Below are positions 1 through 8,483 of a stretch of DNA of 64,000 nucleotides, piece after piece (positions within the stretch are counted from its first letter, which is position 1; every line of letters begins with the position of its first letter). The position numbers and the translations under genes were made by a program. The DNA lies in the NCBI RefSeq assembly GCF_009498455.1, contig NZ_CP045644.1, positions 4,343,001 to 4,407,000 of the forward strand. The letters run 5' to 3'. The stretch is from Variovorax paradoxus (GTDB lineage: Bacteria; Pseudomonadota; Gammaproteobacteria; Burkholderiales; Burkholderiaceae_C). Under the pieces are notes generated by a model, which had not been told where the DNA came from, did not search any database, and saw only the letters and a program-made list of their open reading frames with translations.

Positions 1-2
1 GG

Positions 3-848
3 TTGTCCCCGACGCGCGCGGCGCAGCGCCTCCAGGCGGTGGTGCTGCCGGCCGGCAAGGCGAGCTGGACCGAAACGGCCGTCAAGCTCGTCGGTCCGTT
101 CGCGCAGCTGTCGTCGCCGACCGGCGATGCCGACCTGTCGCCGCTGCGCGTGCGTTTCCTGAACGCCGGCATCCGCCACCCGGATGCATACCTTGTCTAC
201 TTCGGCCTGAAGACGCTGCTACCACTGGGCTTCGCGGCTCTCGCGTTCGTTGTGTTGCGCGCGGCGGGGGCGGAGGGCGGCGTTGACATGCTGCTTTGGC
301 TCGCGCTGGCCGCGCTGGTCGGCTGCTACCTGCCCAACCTGGTGCTGCGCCTGCGCATCCGCGCGCGCCGCCGCGAGATCTTCGAGAATTTCCCCGACGC
401 GGCCGACCTCATGCTGGTGTGCGTGGAGGCGGGGCTCGGGCTGGACGCCGGGCTGGTCAAGGTCACCGACGAAATCCAGATCAAGAGCCAGGCGCTCGCG
501 CAGGAGCTGCACTGGACCAACCTGGAAATGCGCGCGGGCGGCACGCGTGAGAAGTCGCTGCGCAATCTGGCGCTGCGCACGGGCGTGGAAGAAATCGGCA
601 CCTTCGCGACCATGCTGTCCCAGGCGGACCGCTTCGGCACCAGCATCGGGGAGTCGCTGCGCGTGTTCTCGGACGACCTGCGCCACAAGCGCCAGGTGCG
701 TGCCGAGGAACTGGCTGCGAAGGTGCCGACCAAGATGCTGCTGCCGCTGGTGCTATGCATCTTCCCGTGCATCTCGCTCGTGATCCTCACGCCGGCGGCG
801 ATCCGCGTGATCCGGATGATCGGGCCGATGTTGAGCGGGCAGCTGTGA
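3..848 (+). CDS. tadC: TadC-like type II secretion F-domain protein of a Tad pilus (5' end outside window)
   Basis: Inner-membrane platform protein of a Tad (Flp) pilus assembly machine. The reading frame is already open at the window edge and the 281 residues visible are slightly short of the usual 300-320 for TadC, so the true start is probably upstream; the TTG at 3 is only the first in-frame start-like codon. Visible: hydrophobic segments near residues 65-85 and 95-115, then the cytoplasmic T2SS-F domain with the family-typical stretch FPDAADLMLVCVEAGLGLDA, a Q-A-D-R-F-G-T-S-I-G-E segment, the RAEELAAKVPTKMLLPL motif and a C-terminal membrane helix. The rest of the tad operon should lie to the left. 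It converges with the minus-strand regulator ending at 873, with only 24 bp between them. Family assignment is firm; TadC rather than TadB is inferred from the motif set and last-gene position. Confidence 0.88.
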   Translation: MSPTRAAQRLQAVVLPAGKASWTETAVKLVGPFAQLSSPTGDADLSPLRVRFLNAGIRHPDAYLVYFGLKTLLPLGFAALAFVVLRAAGAEGGVDMLLWLALAALVGCYLPNLVLRLRIRARRREIFENFPDAADLMLVCVEAGLGLDAGLVKVTDEIQIKSQALAQELHWTNLEMRAGGTREKSLRNLALRTGVEEIGTFATMLSQADRFGTSIGESLRVFSDDLRHKRQVRAEELAAKVPTKMLLPLVLCIFPCISLVILTPAAIRVIRMIGPMLSGQL

Positions 849-872
849 GGGGCGCGACCGGCGCGCAGCGGT

Positions 873-1568
873 TCAGTGCGCCTGCGTGTCGAGCTGATGC
901 TTGACCGCGTAGATGTACAGCTCGAGCCGGTTCGTGAGGCCCAGCTTCTGGTAGATCGCGCAGAGGTGGTTGCGCAGCGTGTGTTCGGTGACGAAGGCGC
1001 GCTCGGCGAGCGCCTTGTTGGAGGCGCCGCAGCCCGTAGCGACGATGCGGATGATCTCGCGTTCCTTGTGCGTCAGCGTGGCCTGCCGGGCCGTGTCGGG
1101 GTCGGCCTTCGGCGGCTTCTTCGCCGACGTGAGTTCGGAGAAGACGCGGCCCATGGCCTGCGCGTCGACGCAGAGCTCGCCGCGGAACACGCGCTCGATG
1201 GCGTCCAGCAGCTGCTGCGCCGAGGCGTCCTTGCCCACCACGCCGCGCGCGCCGCGCAGCACGGCCAGGTCGAGCGTGCGCTGCTCTTTCTCCGCCGTCA
1301 GCACCATCACGCGCGACCTCTCATTGGCCAGCAGCCGCGGCAGGATGTCCAGCGCGCTGTGGCCGTCCAGGTCGAGGTCGAGCACGATGACATCGGGTGC
1401 GAGGCTTTGCGCCGTCGCCACCGCTTCGTCGCAGCAGCTGGCCGTGCCGACCACCTTCATGCGCGGCTGTTCGCCGTCGATCAGCTTCGACAGGCCCCAC
1501 AGCATGGTCTTGTGGTCGTCCACGAGCAGGACGGCAATAGGGTGGTCAAGGTGGTCGAGGGTTTGCAT
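873..1568 (-). CDS. NarL/LuxR-family response regulator
   Basis: Two-component response regulator, 231 aa. The receiver domain (about residues 11-130) has the acidic pair in LLVDDHK, the likely phospho-acceptor Asp64 in VIVLDLDLDG and the switch Lys in VVGKD. A LuxR-type helix-turn-helix follows near residues 165-225 (LTHKEREIIRIVATG, then LAERAFVTEHTLRNHLCAIYQKLGL). The frame stays open far upstream through the antisense of the kinase gene, but homology begins at the ATG complementary to 1566-1568, which fits the family length. It lies 29 bp downstream of the histidine kinase on the same strand and is almost certainly its partner. Its targets cannot be read from the sequence; the neighbouring Tad pilus operon is a reasonable guess only. 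Confidence 0.92.
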   Translation of the reverse strand: MQTLDHLDHPIAVLLVDDHKTMLWGLSKLIDGEQPRMKVVGTASCCDEAVATAQSLAPDVIVLDLDLDGHSALDILPRLLANERSRVMVLTAEKEQRTLDLAVLRGARGVVGKDASAQQLLDAIERVFRGELCVDAQAMGRVFSELTSAKKPPKADPDTARQATLTHKEREIIRIVATGCGASNKALAERAFVTEHTLRNHLCAIYQKLGLTNRLELYIYAVKHQLDTQAH

Positions 1569-1597
1569 GACGGATTTCTCCAGTGTCTGCGGCGCGG

Positions 1598-3283
1598 TCA
1601 GATCGGGATTTCGATCCGCACCGCCGTGCCGCCATTCGCGCATCGGTCGACATGCGCCTGGCCGCCCAGGGCCGTGGCGCGCTCGGTGAGGGAGCGGGGG
1701 TGGAAAGTGGTGAAGCTTTCCTGGCAGGCGTCGTTCTCGATGCACAACGCCAGCTGGCCGTTCTTGCAGTCGATGCGCACGCTGCCGTGGCGCGCATGGG
1801 TGTGCTTGCAGATGTTGTTCAGGCCTTCGCTCACCATCTGCAGCAGCTCCGCGGTCACGCGGTCGTCCAGGTGCAGCGGGGCGTCGATGGCCATCACGAT
1901 GTCGATGTCGATGCCGTACAGGCCCTTGATCCGCGCGGCCTGGCGTTCGAGGTGGGGCCGCACGAGCCCGCCGGCATCGTCGGCGCCGTGCCTGACTTCG
2001 CCGGCATAGCGGCGCAGGTCGGCGATCACGCCGTCGGCCACGTCCGAGAGTTTGTCGAGGTCTTCGCGCAGCGGGTTGTCGGCGCCGGCCCGCTTGCGCA
2101 GCGCGCACAGGCCCATGCGCAGGCCGATGTAGGGCTGGATGGCCGTGTCGTGCAGGTCGAGCGCGATCTTCAGGCGCTCCGTCGACGCGGCTTCCGAGGC
2201 CATGCGGTCGAGCACCTCGATGGTCTCGATGACCGGGAAGATCTGCGCCATGAGGTGGGCGAGGAACAGCGCGTCGGACTTGCCGAGCCGCCCGTCGCGC
2301 GACGAGATGAACACCCGGCCTTCGCCCAGGCGCATCGGCAGCGGCGCGCTGATGAAGGCGCGGGCCTCCAGCAGGGCGGCGATGGTGCTGCAGCGCTGCG
2401 CGCCTTCTTGGTCGGCGGTGCGCCAGGCGGTCGCGCCCGCTTCGAACACATGGTTCTGCGCGCGCAGGTGGTTCAGCGGCCAGGGCAGGCGGTGGCTCCG
2501 CACGATGCTGTCGGGCGCCAGGGCCATGAGCGGTGATGCCGTGAGGCGGCCGATGGTCTCGATGCTCACCTGCTCGCAGTCGTCGTCCTCGTGCAGCGTG
2601 CGCAGCAGCCAGGTGCCGGTGGCGCGGTCGCGCGTGAGCAGGATGCAATGGCTGGCCTTGAAGAAGGCCAGCGTGCGTTCCATCGTGCGGGCGATGGTGC
2701 GCCCGGCGCCGAAGCGCGGGTTCGACAGCTGGCTCACGTCGCCCAAGAGCGCGAGGCGCCGTTGCAACGCGAGCTTGGAGCCGCCCCAGTACACGATCAT
2801 GTGCCCGAGCGCGAGCAGGAAGGCGGTGCGCATGAGCAACTGCGGCGTGTCGTCGGTGCCCGCGGCCAGCCCGCAGGCAATGAACGAGGCGACCGCCGCG
2901 ATCGTCACGCGGGCGCCTTCCTCGAAGCCCCAGCGGAACGAAGAGGTGAGGATCGCGAAGAAGTAGAAAAGGAAAAACAGGCTGCGGGTGCCGTCGGTCA
3001 CCGCGAGGATCAGCGTGAACCACAGCACGTCGGACCAGTGGATCGCCTTGCCCTGGAAGTGAGGCTGTCCCACCGCCGTGCAGACGTGGATCAGCAGGCT
3101 GTGAAGGATGTAGCCGAAGAAGGCCAGCCAGACCGCGGGGGGAACCTGCTGCCGGCTATCGGCGGCGTCGACCGTGATCGCCAGCAGGGCCGAGATCGAC
3201 AGCACGAGCCGCATGCGTCCCACCATGAGCGCATCCGCCGCCAGGCTGGCGTCGATGCGGGGGACGGAGCCGTGGACTCGCAT
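1598..3283 (-). CDS. NarX/DegS-type membrane sensor histidine kinase (HisKA_3), degenerate G1 box
   Basis: Membrane-bound sensor kinase of the HisKA_3 class, 561 aa, partner of the response regulator just downstream. The first roughly 190 residues hold about five hydrophobic helices. A soluble GAF-like region follows, then the dimerisation/phosphorylation helix with the motif ERLKIALDLHD, where His378 is the expected phosphorylation site. The C-terminal ATPase domain keeps an N-box-like stretch (MVSEGLNNICKH), but where the family normally has a DxGxG-type G1 box the sequence reads IENDACQESF, so nucleotide binding may be altered. The ATG at 3283 was chosen; an internal Met near residue 20 is an alternative. 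The AT-rich DNA at about 3360-3480 is the likely promoter region. Confidence 0.88.
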   Translation of the reverse strand: MRVHGSVPRIDASLAADALMVGRMRLVLSISALLAITVDAADSRQQVPPAVWLAFFGYILHSLLIHVCTAVGQPHFQGKAIHWSDVLWFTLILAVTDGTRSLFFLFYFFAILTSSFRWGFEEGARVTIAAVASFIACGLAAGTDDTPQLLMRTAFLLALGHMIVYWGGSKLALQRRLALLGDVSQLSNPRFGAGRTIARTMERTLAFFKASHCILLTRDRATGTWLLRTLHEDDDCEQVSIETIGRLTASPLMALAPDSIVRSHRLPWPLNHLRAQNHVFEAGATAWRTADQEGAQRCSTIAALLEARAFISAPLPMRLGEGRVFISSRDGRLGKSDALFLAHLMAQIFPVIETIEVLDRMASEAASTERLKIALDLHDTAIQPYIGLRMGLCALRKRAGADNPLREDLDKLSDVADGVIADLRRYAGEVRHGADDAGGLVRPHLERQAARIKGLYGIDIDIVMAIDAPLHLDDRVTAELLQMVSEGLNNICKHTHARHGSVRIDCKNGQLALCIENDACQESFTTFHPRSLTERATALGGQAHVDRCANGGTAVRIEIPI

Positions 3284-4081
3284 GGGGACGCATCCGGTGC
3301 ATGGACCATGTCAGGCACCGCGAGACATCGCGGTACAGGCGGGAGCGCTCGGCAGTGACAGCTCGGAATACATTTTTCTTACCAAAGACCACAACGTGTG
3401 ACGAGTTCACATTACTACTTTGGTGTTCAGAAGCAATTGAAATCGCATTCTGTTAACGTTTGGTAACTATATTTGCATTGAATTGCATACGGATAGATAG
3501 GCTCCCTGGAAGGGCGGCGAATGGGCATGGGGCAGGTTCGGGAGCTTCTGGAGAGGGTGAGGTACCTCACCGAGGCGTCTGACTGCCTGTGCGAAGGCGC
3601 GGACCCTGGGTAGCCCGGCCACACGCTGAAGCCAGGGGGCCGGCGGACTCAGGGCCGCAAAAGCAGCATCCCGTATACCGCCGGAGCCTCAGGTGCATGG
3701 GGCCGTGGATCGGCGGCGAGGCGCACTGCCCGCGGCAGGAATGGCAGGCAAGCAACCGGCGGGCGCCTTCAGCCGCCGCGTGCGCGCACCTGGGCCGCGT
3801 GCTGAAGGCGGGCGTTGTCTACCTTCTGCTTGGACAGGAGCCGGGGCTTGTTGCAACGGGAGCAGCGGTACAGGCGCAGCCAGGGCAGCAGGCGCATCCA
3901 CGCGGTGCGCGGCTGGCGATCCATGTCTGCGAGATGGCAGGGGCAGGCGGAAACCGAATGCGATGACGACATGTGTCCAACGACCAGGCTGTCCAGACCC
4001 CACCCTCACCGAGCTCTGCGGCTCTTCGGCTTTCTGGGAAATGAAAGTATTCATTCTTGCGACAAATGCAAACAAGCACAC
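3284..4081. other. intergenic region upstream of the sensor kinase
   Basis: About 0.8 kb without a convincing gene. The part nearest the kinase (3360-3490) is clearly AT-richer than its surroundings and contains a direct repeat of TTGCAT at the motif TTGCATTGAATTGCAT, suitable as a promoter/operator region for the minus-strand kinase. On the minus strand, 3769-3972 could encode a 67-residue peptide with a CSRC motif (C-x-x-C) in a basic context; I cannot assign it and do not call it a gene. Several plus-strand open frames here are rich in Arg, Ala and Gly and look like chance frames in GC-rich DNA. Confidence 0.5.
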
Positions 4082-4291
4082 TCACCCGTTCTGGGTATTC
4101 GGTGGGTGCCGGCGGGGTCTGAGCGACAGGCGCAGTTCGGATTCGCGGTTGGCAATTTCGGCACTGAGGCTTGGCTGCGCTTGCCCGAGCCATCCGGCCA
4201 CCGCGCGGAAGGAGCCCCGGTCGACCATCGAGACGAAGACGCGCAGTGGCTCGAGCGGGAGGGCCGCCAGCCTGATCGATTTCGTGATCAA
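4082..4291 (-). pseudogene. truncated LysR-type regulator remnant (N-terminal HTH only)
   Basis: A 69-residue frame whose first ~50 residues match the N-terminal winged helix-turn-helix of LysR-type regulators: LEPLRVFVSMVDRGSFRAV, then AGWLGQAQPSLSAEIANRE, which lines up with the family pattern L-R-x-F-V-x-V-x-E-x-G-S-F-x-x-A-A-x-x-L-x-x-x-Q-P-x-L-S-x-x-I. After residue ~55 the homology stops and the frame ends, whereas a full regulator would have about 300 residues with an effector-binding domain. It points away from the nitroreductase-family gene that starts at 4554, the usual divergent arrangement for a LysR regulator and its target. I read it as a decayed or truncated regulator; a frameshift into another frame was not found. 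Confidence 0.6.
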
Positions 4292-4553
4292 TTTGGTCTA
4301 AACGTTGTCAATTGCCCGGATCGATCGCGTGCGAGAGCATTGGGCTTCTTCTCCATCTCTTTTCTATTTGCTGGCGTCCGGTCGATGCAGTCGGCGCGCC
4401 ACTGGCGGTGGGCCCAATAGCGATGGCTGAGTGATCGCCATCGGCCAGAACACCCCACACCCAGGGGGCGGCGATGGCCGCGCAGGCGCAGCCCGACCAC
4501 CCGTGACGGCTCCTTGCTTTTCTTTTCCCTCTTCTTTCTCCTTTGCCATTCCC

Positions 4554-5171
4554 ATGACCCATCCCGCGCTGACCCTGATCGAACAACGTGCCTCGGCCAA
4601 CCGCTTCGACCCTGCCCACGTGTTGCAAGACAGCGAGATCGAATCGCTGATCCGCTTCGCCACGCGGGCGCCCACGGCCTACAACCTGCAGAACTGGCGC
4701 TTCATTGCCGCGCACACACCGCAGGCGAAGGCTCGGCTGCGGCAAGCGGCACACGACCAACCCAAGGTGACCGAGGCGGCCGTCACCTTCATCGTCTGTG
4801 GTCTGTTGCCCAACCTCGACGTGCTGCCGGAGCGGCTGCGCCCGTTCATTGAGGCCGGCTTCATGTCATCCGACACGGCGGCCGGCTGGCGCGAAGGCGC
4901 GCGCCTGCAATACACCAACGACCCGCGGACGGCGCGCGACGAGGCTGTGCGCAGCGCCACCTTCGGTGCCGCCACGCTCATCCATGCGGCCGAGGCGCAG
5001 GGGTTGGTGTCGGGGCCGATGGTTGGTTTCGACCCCGAAGGCGTGGCCCGCGAGTTCGGCCTGCAAGCGCACGAGGTGCCCGTCGTGCTGGTGGCCGTGG
5101 GCCGCGCCGCGTCCGGCAACTGGCCGCAGAAGCCGCGCCGTCCGCTGGCTGAGGTGCTCGAGATCGTGTGA
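4554..5171 (+). CDS. nitroreductase-family FMN-dependent oxidoreductase
   Basis: Cytoplasmic flavoprotein of the nitroreductase fold, 205 aa, which normally binds FMN and reduces nitro compounds, quinones or related acceptors with NAD(P)H. The N-terminal family signature is clear: LIEQRASANRFDP (the R-x-S-x-R-x-F pattern that contacts FMN phosphate) and ATRAPTAYNLQNWRFI (the A-P-T/S-x-x-N-x-Q-x-W/P segment). The C-terminal half contains the helix AATLIHAAEAQGLVSGPM and the strand VPVVLVAVGRA, both typical. The frame is open further upstream (to 4431), but the upstream part is low-complexity and unlike the family, so the ATG at 4554 was chosen. The remnant of a LysR regulator lies divergently upstream, suggesting that its original control has been lost. 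The substrate is unknown. Confidence 0.87.
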   Translation: MTHPALTLIEQRASANRFDPAHVLQDSEIESLIRFATRAPTAYNLQNWRFIAAHTPQAKARLRQAAHDQPKVTEAAVTFIVCGLLPNLDVLPERLRPFIEAGFMSSDTAAGWREGARLQYTNDPRTARDEAVRSATFGAATLIHAAEAQGLVSGPMVGFDPEGVAREFGLQAHEVPVVLVAVGRAASGNWPQKPRRPLAEVLEIV

Positions 5172-5963
5172 GGGCGCGGACCACAGACCTGTGGCTGATG
5201 GTGATCCGGCCGGCGCTGGTCGCGGGGCTCGCGATGAGATCGCGGTCACTCTTTTCACGGGCGGCCAACTTCGTGAGATGACCGCCCGCAGAAAATCCCA
5301 TCACCCCTCAAGTGCCGCCTCAACAAGAGAGCCCGCATTGAGGGCGATCTATTCAAGATGGAGAGCGATGGCTAAGCCTTGCGGTGAAGCTACCAATCCG
5401 CTGCCAACAAGCTGAACGCTTCCTCTTAGATTCGCGAGCGCATGCGCCAGGAGCATCTGCGAATGGCACAGGCTGTGCGTGGCAGAAATTTGTTAGGAAA
5501 TTGGAGTTGTGGAGCGCGCCCGCATTTGCGCCGATCGCTCTCGCGAACATCGAGGTCGCATGCAGTTTTGGCACCGAAACGCCTCGTTACTTCGTCATTT
5601 TGGACAGCAGAAAAATTGAACTTTCGGCTCATATTATTTTGCTTTTCGGTGAATCGTTCGCTGTTTTGTCTTACGCCTTAAGTAGGTTGTATTTGAAATA
5701 AAAAACAACTTGGCGTCTGATTGGGAAACCAATGGCTTACTCGCCGTTTCTCTACAAAAAACTCCTCTGGCACGCATGAGAAAATAGCGATCAAATAGAA
5801 AGAAAATTCGGTTTCACATGATCAGGTTGGGAGCGCGCCTGATGTATTGAGCTGCAATTGGGCAAGGCGCGTGACTGCGCGAATTTCTTGAAAAACAAGA
5901 ATCAGAAGGGGGAGTCCTCGTGAACCACATCGTGGCGAGATTGTTCTTGCACGGGCGCATCCG
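5172..5963. other. intergenic region with AT-rich tract and inverted repeats upstream of the T6SS island
   Basis: Nearly 0.8 kb without a supported gene. The left part holds short inverted repeats: CCACAG-AC-CTGTGG (5181-5194) and an imperfect 44-nt palindrome with arms GCGGTCA (5242-5248) and TGACCGC (5279-5285). From about 5560 to 5830 the base composition turns AT-rich, unlike the surrounding genes, with A-runs near 5700 and 5755 and a small inverted repeat ATTGG-GAAA-CCAAT near 5720. This is the natural place for the promoter of the vgrG operon that starts at 5964 and also marks the left boundary of the island. I could not fix a -35/-10 pair with confidence. Confidence 0.5.
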
Positions 5964-8483
5964 ATGAGCCACCCGTCGAGCCGTCATCTCGTGGAACTTG
6001 TCGCGGGCCGTCAGCACGACCGGCTGTTGCGCCTGTCGTTCCCTCAGGGCGGTGAGCCTGCAGGTGGCGACCTCGTGGTCGACACCCTCTCCGCTTCAGA
6101 AGGCCTGTCGCGCGACTTCGATTTCACGGCCGGGCTCTTGAGCAGCAATGCCGATCTGGCACTCAAGGACCTGCAGGGCAAGATGCTTTGCGTCGAGCTG
6201 GTGCGCCCCGACGGAACCCTTCGCTATTTCACCGGCATCGTCTTCGAGTTCCGCCTCGTTCGCACGGACGGCAACCTGGCCTTCTATGAAGTCCGGCTCG
6301 GCCCGTGGTTGAAGTACCTGCGGCTGCGCGCGAACAATCGCCTGTTCCATCGCCAGACGCTGCGCGCGCAGACTGAAGCCATCTTCAACGACTACGGCGT
6401 GCTGCCCCGATGGGAGTGGCTCGTCCGCGGCGAAGACGCACCTCACACGATGGCCGTGCAGGGCGGCGGGGCCGGCGGGGAGACCGACCACAACTACCTG
6501 CACCGGCGCTGGGAGGCGGCGGGCTACAGCTATTGGTACGAGCATTCGGCCGAGGGTCACACCCTCCATGTGTGCGACGACAGCACGCTGGCCAAGGCCG
6601 TGGATGGTTCATCCCCGGAGATCCGGTTCCAGGAAGAAGGTGGTGCGCAAGAAGAAGATGGCATCGGCCAGTGGAGCGCGGTGCGCGAACTCGTCTCGGC
6701 GCAAGCGGCCGTCAGCGCCTTCGACTTCAAGAACGCGCGTCCCCAGCATGCCGCGATGCCCAGCAGCAACCGGCAAGGCGGCGTGCCCCCGTTGGAGGTG
6801 CACGAGTACGGCGGCGCGCGTCACTTCACGAGCTCGCTCGAAGGCGAAGGCGTGGCACGTCGGCGCATCGGAGAGATCGAGGCAAAGGCCAAGCGCTTCG
6901 AGGCTCAGGGCAACAGCCGCTTCGTGCTGCCCGGGCGATGGTTCCGACTGGCCGACCATTTCGGGCGCACGCAGGGTGAAAGCGCCGACAGCGAATTCCT
7001 CGTTCTCTCGGTGGCGCACCGCGCGAGCAACAATTATCTGCAGGAGCCCGCCACCGCGGAAGGCAAACCCAAGGGTTCGCGGGCCGAGTACAGCAACAGT
7101 TTCGTCTGCGGCCGCCGCTTCGTTGCATGGATGCCGGGTCGCGGCTTTCACAGCGTCGAGCAGCGCGTGATGGCGCCGCAGACCGCGACTGTGGTGGGGC
7201 CTGCTGGCGAAGGCAGCTTGCACACCGACGAGTACGGCCGAATCAGAATCCAGTACCACTGGGATCGCGAAGGCCAGAACGACAAACGCAGCTCCGCCTG
7301 GGTGCGTGTGATGAGCCCATGGGCCGGCGGCGAGACCGGTGCGGTCTCCACGCCCCGCGTCGGCTCGGAAGTCATCGTGCAATGCCTGGACGGCAACCCC
7401 GACCACCCGATCGTCATGGGGGTGGTCTACAACGCGCAGCGCATGCCGCCGTGGAAGCTGCCCGAGCAAAAGGCCCTGACCGGGCTCAGAAGCCGCGAAC
7501 TCGCGGGCGCCAGCGGCAACGAGGCCGGTGGCAAGAGCAACCACCTGCTGCTGGACGACACCGAAGGCAAGATCCAGGCACAGCTCAAGAGCGACCACGA
7601 CAGCAGCTCCCTGAGCCTGGGGCACATCACCCGCATCGAAGACAACGCCGGACGCAAGGACGCCCGGGGCCAAGGCTTCGAGCTGCGCACGGACGGCCAT
7701 GGTGCGATCCGGGCGCAGGACGGACTCCTGATCAGCACCGAGGCGCGCGCCAATGCCCAGGCGCACATCACCGACATGGGCGAGACGGTGCAGCGCCTGA
7801 CGCAGGGGCGGGAGTTGCACGAGGGCTTGAGTGAAGCGGCGCAGCAGGCCAAGGCGCATGAGACCGGCGACCAGGACGAAGTAACCAAGAGCCTGAAGGC
7901 GCAGAACGATGCGATCAAGGGCTCGGGCAGCGGCAACAAGGCCGAGGGCGAGTTCCCGGAACTCAGCGAGCCGCATGTCGTGCTGGCCAGCCCTTCGGGA
8001 ATCGAGGCCACCACGGGAGGCTCGATTCACTTAGTGAGCACCGAGCACCACGCGATCACCAGCGGGGCGCACACGAGCATTGCGGCGGGCAAGAGTTTGC
8101 TGGTGAGTGCCAAGGAAGCGGTGCGCATCGCAGCCTTCGAGAAAGGCATGCGGCTCATCGCCGCCAATTCCGACATCGACATCCAGGCCTTGAAGGACAA
8201 CATCAACATCCTGGCCAAACTGGACGTCAAGGCCGAAGCCAACAGGATCACGATCACTGCCAAGGAAGAAGTGATCATCAACGGCGGTACCAGCTACACC
8301 CATTGGGGCGGAACAGGCATCGCGAACGGCACCAAGGGCATCTGGCGCGAGCACGCGGCTTCCCATGTCACGACGGGCCCCAAAAGCCTGCCGGTGCCGG
8401 AGATTCGTTTACCTCAAGCCGTGTGCAAAGAGTGCATGGCAAAGGCGGCAGCGCGTGCTGCCGCGGTGGCACCCCGACAGTGA
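5964..8483 (+). CDS. vgrG: type VI secretion spike protein VgrG (TssI), copy 1
   Basis: Trimeric spike that tips the T6SS Hcp tube and carries effectors, 839 aa. The N-terminal phage gp27-like base starts with QHDRLLRLSFPQGGEP and continues through GNLAFYEVRLGPWLKYLRLR. The gp5-like OB-fold lies near residues 400-490 (HTDEYGRIRIQYHWDREG, SPWAGGETGAVSTPRVGSEV, GNPDHPIVMGVVYN). The DUF2345 beta-prism region is at about 660-810 (SIAAGKSLLVSAKEAVRI). The protein ends with a short tail containing VCKECMAKAA, a C-x-x-C motif often seen at VgrG ends. The ATG at 5964 begins right at the family start. The next gene, a DUF4123 adaptor, overlaps its stop codon. No tss core genes are nearby, so this is an orphan vgrG island. 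Residues about 450-730 are almost identical to the second VgrG. Confidence 0.95.
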   Translation: MSHPSSRHLVELVAGRQHDRLLRLSFPQGGEPAGGDLVVDTLSASEGLSRDFDFTAGLLSSNADLALKDLQGKMLCVELVRPDGTLRYFTGIVFEFRLVRTDGNLAFYEVRLGPWLKYLRLRANNRLFHRQTLRAQTEAIFNDYGVLPRWEWLVRGEDAPHTMAVQGGGAGGETDHNYLHRRWEAAGYSYWYEHSAEGHTLHVCDDSTLAKAVDGSSPEIRFQEEGGAQEEDGIGQWSAVRELVSAQAAVSAFDFKNARPQHAAMPSSNRQGGVPPLEVHEYGGARHFTSSLEGEGVARRRIGEIEAKAKRFEAQGNSRFVLPGRWFRLADHFGRTQGESADSEFLVLSVAHRASNNYLQEPATAEGKPKGSRAEYSNSFVCGRRFVAWMPGRGFHSVEQRVMAPQTATVVGPAGEGSLHTDEYGRIRIQYHWDREGQNDKRSSAWVRVMSPWAGGETGAVSTPRVGSEVIVQCLDGNPDHPIVMGVVYNAQRMPPWKLPEQKALTGLRSRELAGASGNEAGGKSNHLLLDDTEGKIQAQLKSDHDSSSLSLGHITRIEDNAGRKDARGQGFELRTDGHGAIRAQDGLLISTEARANAQAHITDMGETVQRLTQGRELHEGLSEAAQQAKAHETGDQDEVTKSLKAQNDAIKGSGSGNKAEGEFPELSEPHVVLASPSGIEATTGGSIHLVSTEHHAITSGAHTSIAAGKSLLVSAKEAVRIAAFEKGMRLIAANSDIDIQALKDNINILAKLDVKAEANRITITAKEEVIINGGTSYTHWGGTGIANGTKGIWREHAASHVTTGPKSLPVPEIRLPQAVCKECMAKAAARAAAVAPRQ
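7322..8149 (+). repeat. near-identical vgrG block, copy 1 (partner 15600-16427)
   Basis: The DNA coding for the OB-fold and first part of DUF2345 of VgrG1 is almost the same as the corresponding part of VgrG2 at a constant offset of 8278 bp. In the last ~330 bp I see only a handful of substitutions, most of them silent. Identity stops abruptly at the codons after the motif AAFEKG, where the two proteins diverge, and decays more gradually to the left. This suggests recombination or gene conversion between the two genes. Confidence 0.8.

Noticed and set aside
873..3023. One 716-codon minus-strand frame running through the response regulator and kinase
   Set aside because: Only the last 231 codons are the response regulator; the upstream part is an out-of-frame reading of the kinase gene.
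3769..3972. 67-codon minus-strand frame with a CSRC motif
   Set aside because: Could be a small zinc-ribbon-like protein, but one C-x-x-C alone is too little evidence, so it is noted only in the intergenic entry.
5181..5194. Hairpin CCACAG-AC-CTGTGG after the nitroreductase gene as a terminator
   Set aside because: The stem is short and is not followed by a T-run, so an intrinsic terminator cannot be supported.
5384..5701. 105-codon frame in the AT-rich intergenic region
   Set aside because: No ribosome site, no recognisable pattern, and composition that changes midway; treated as chance.
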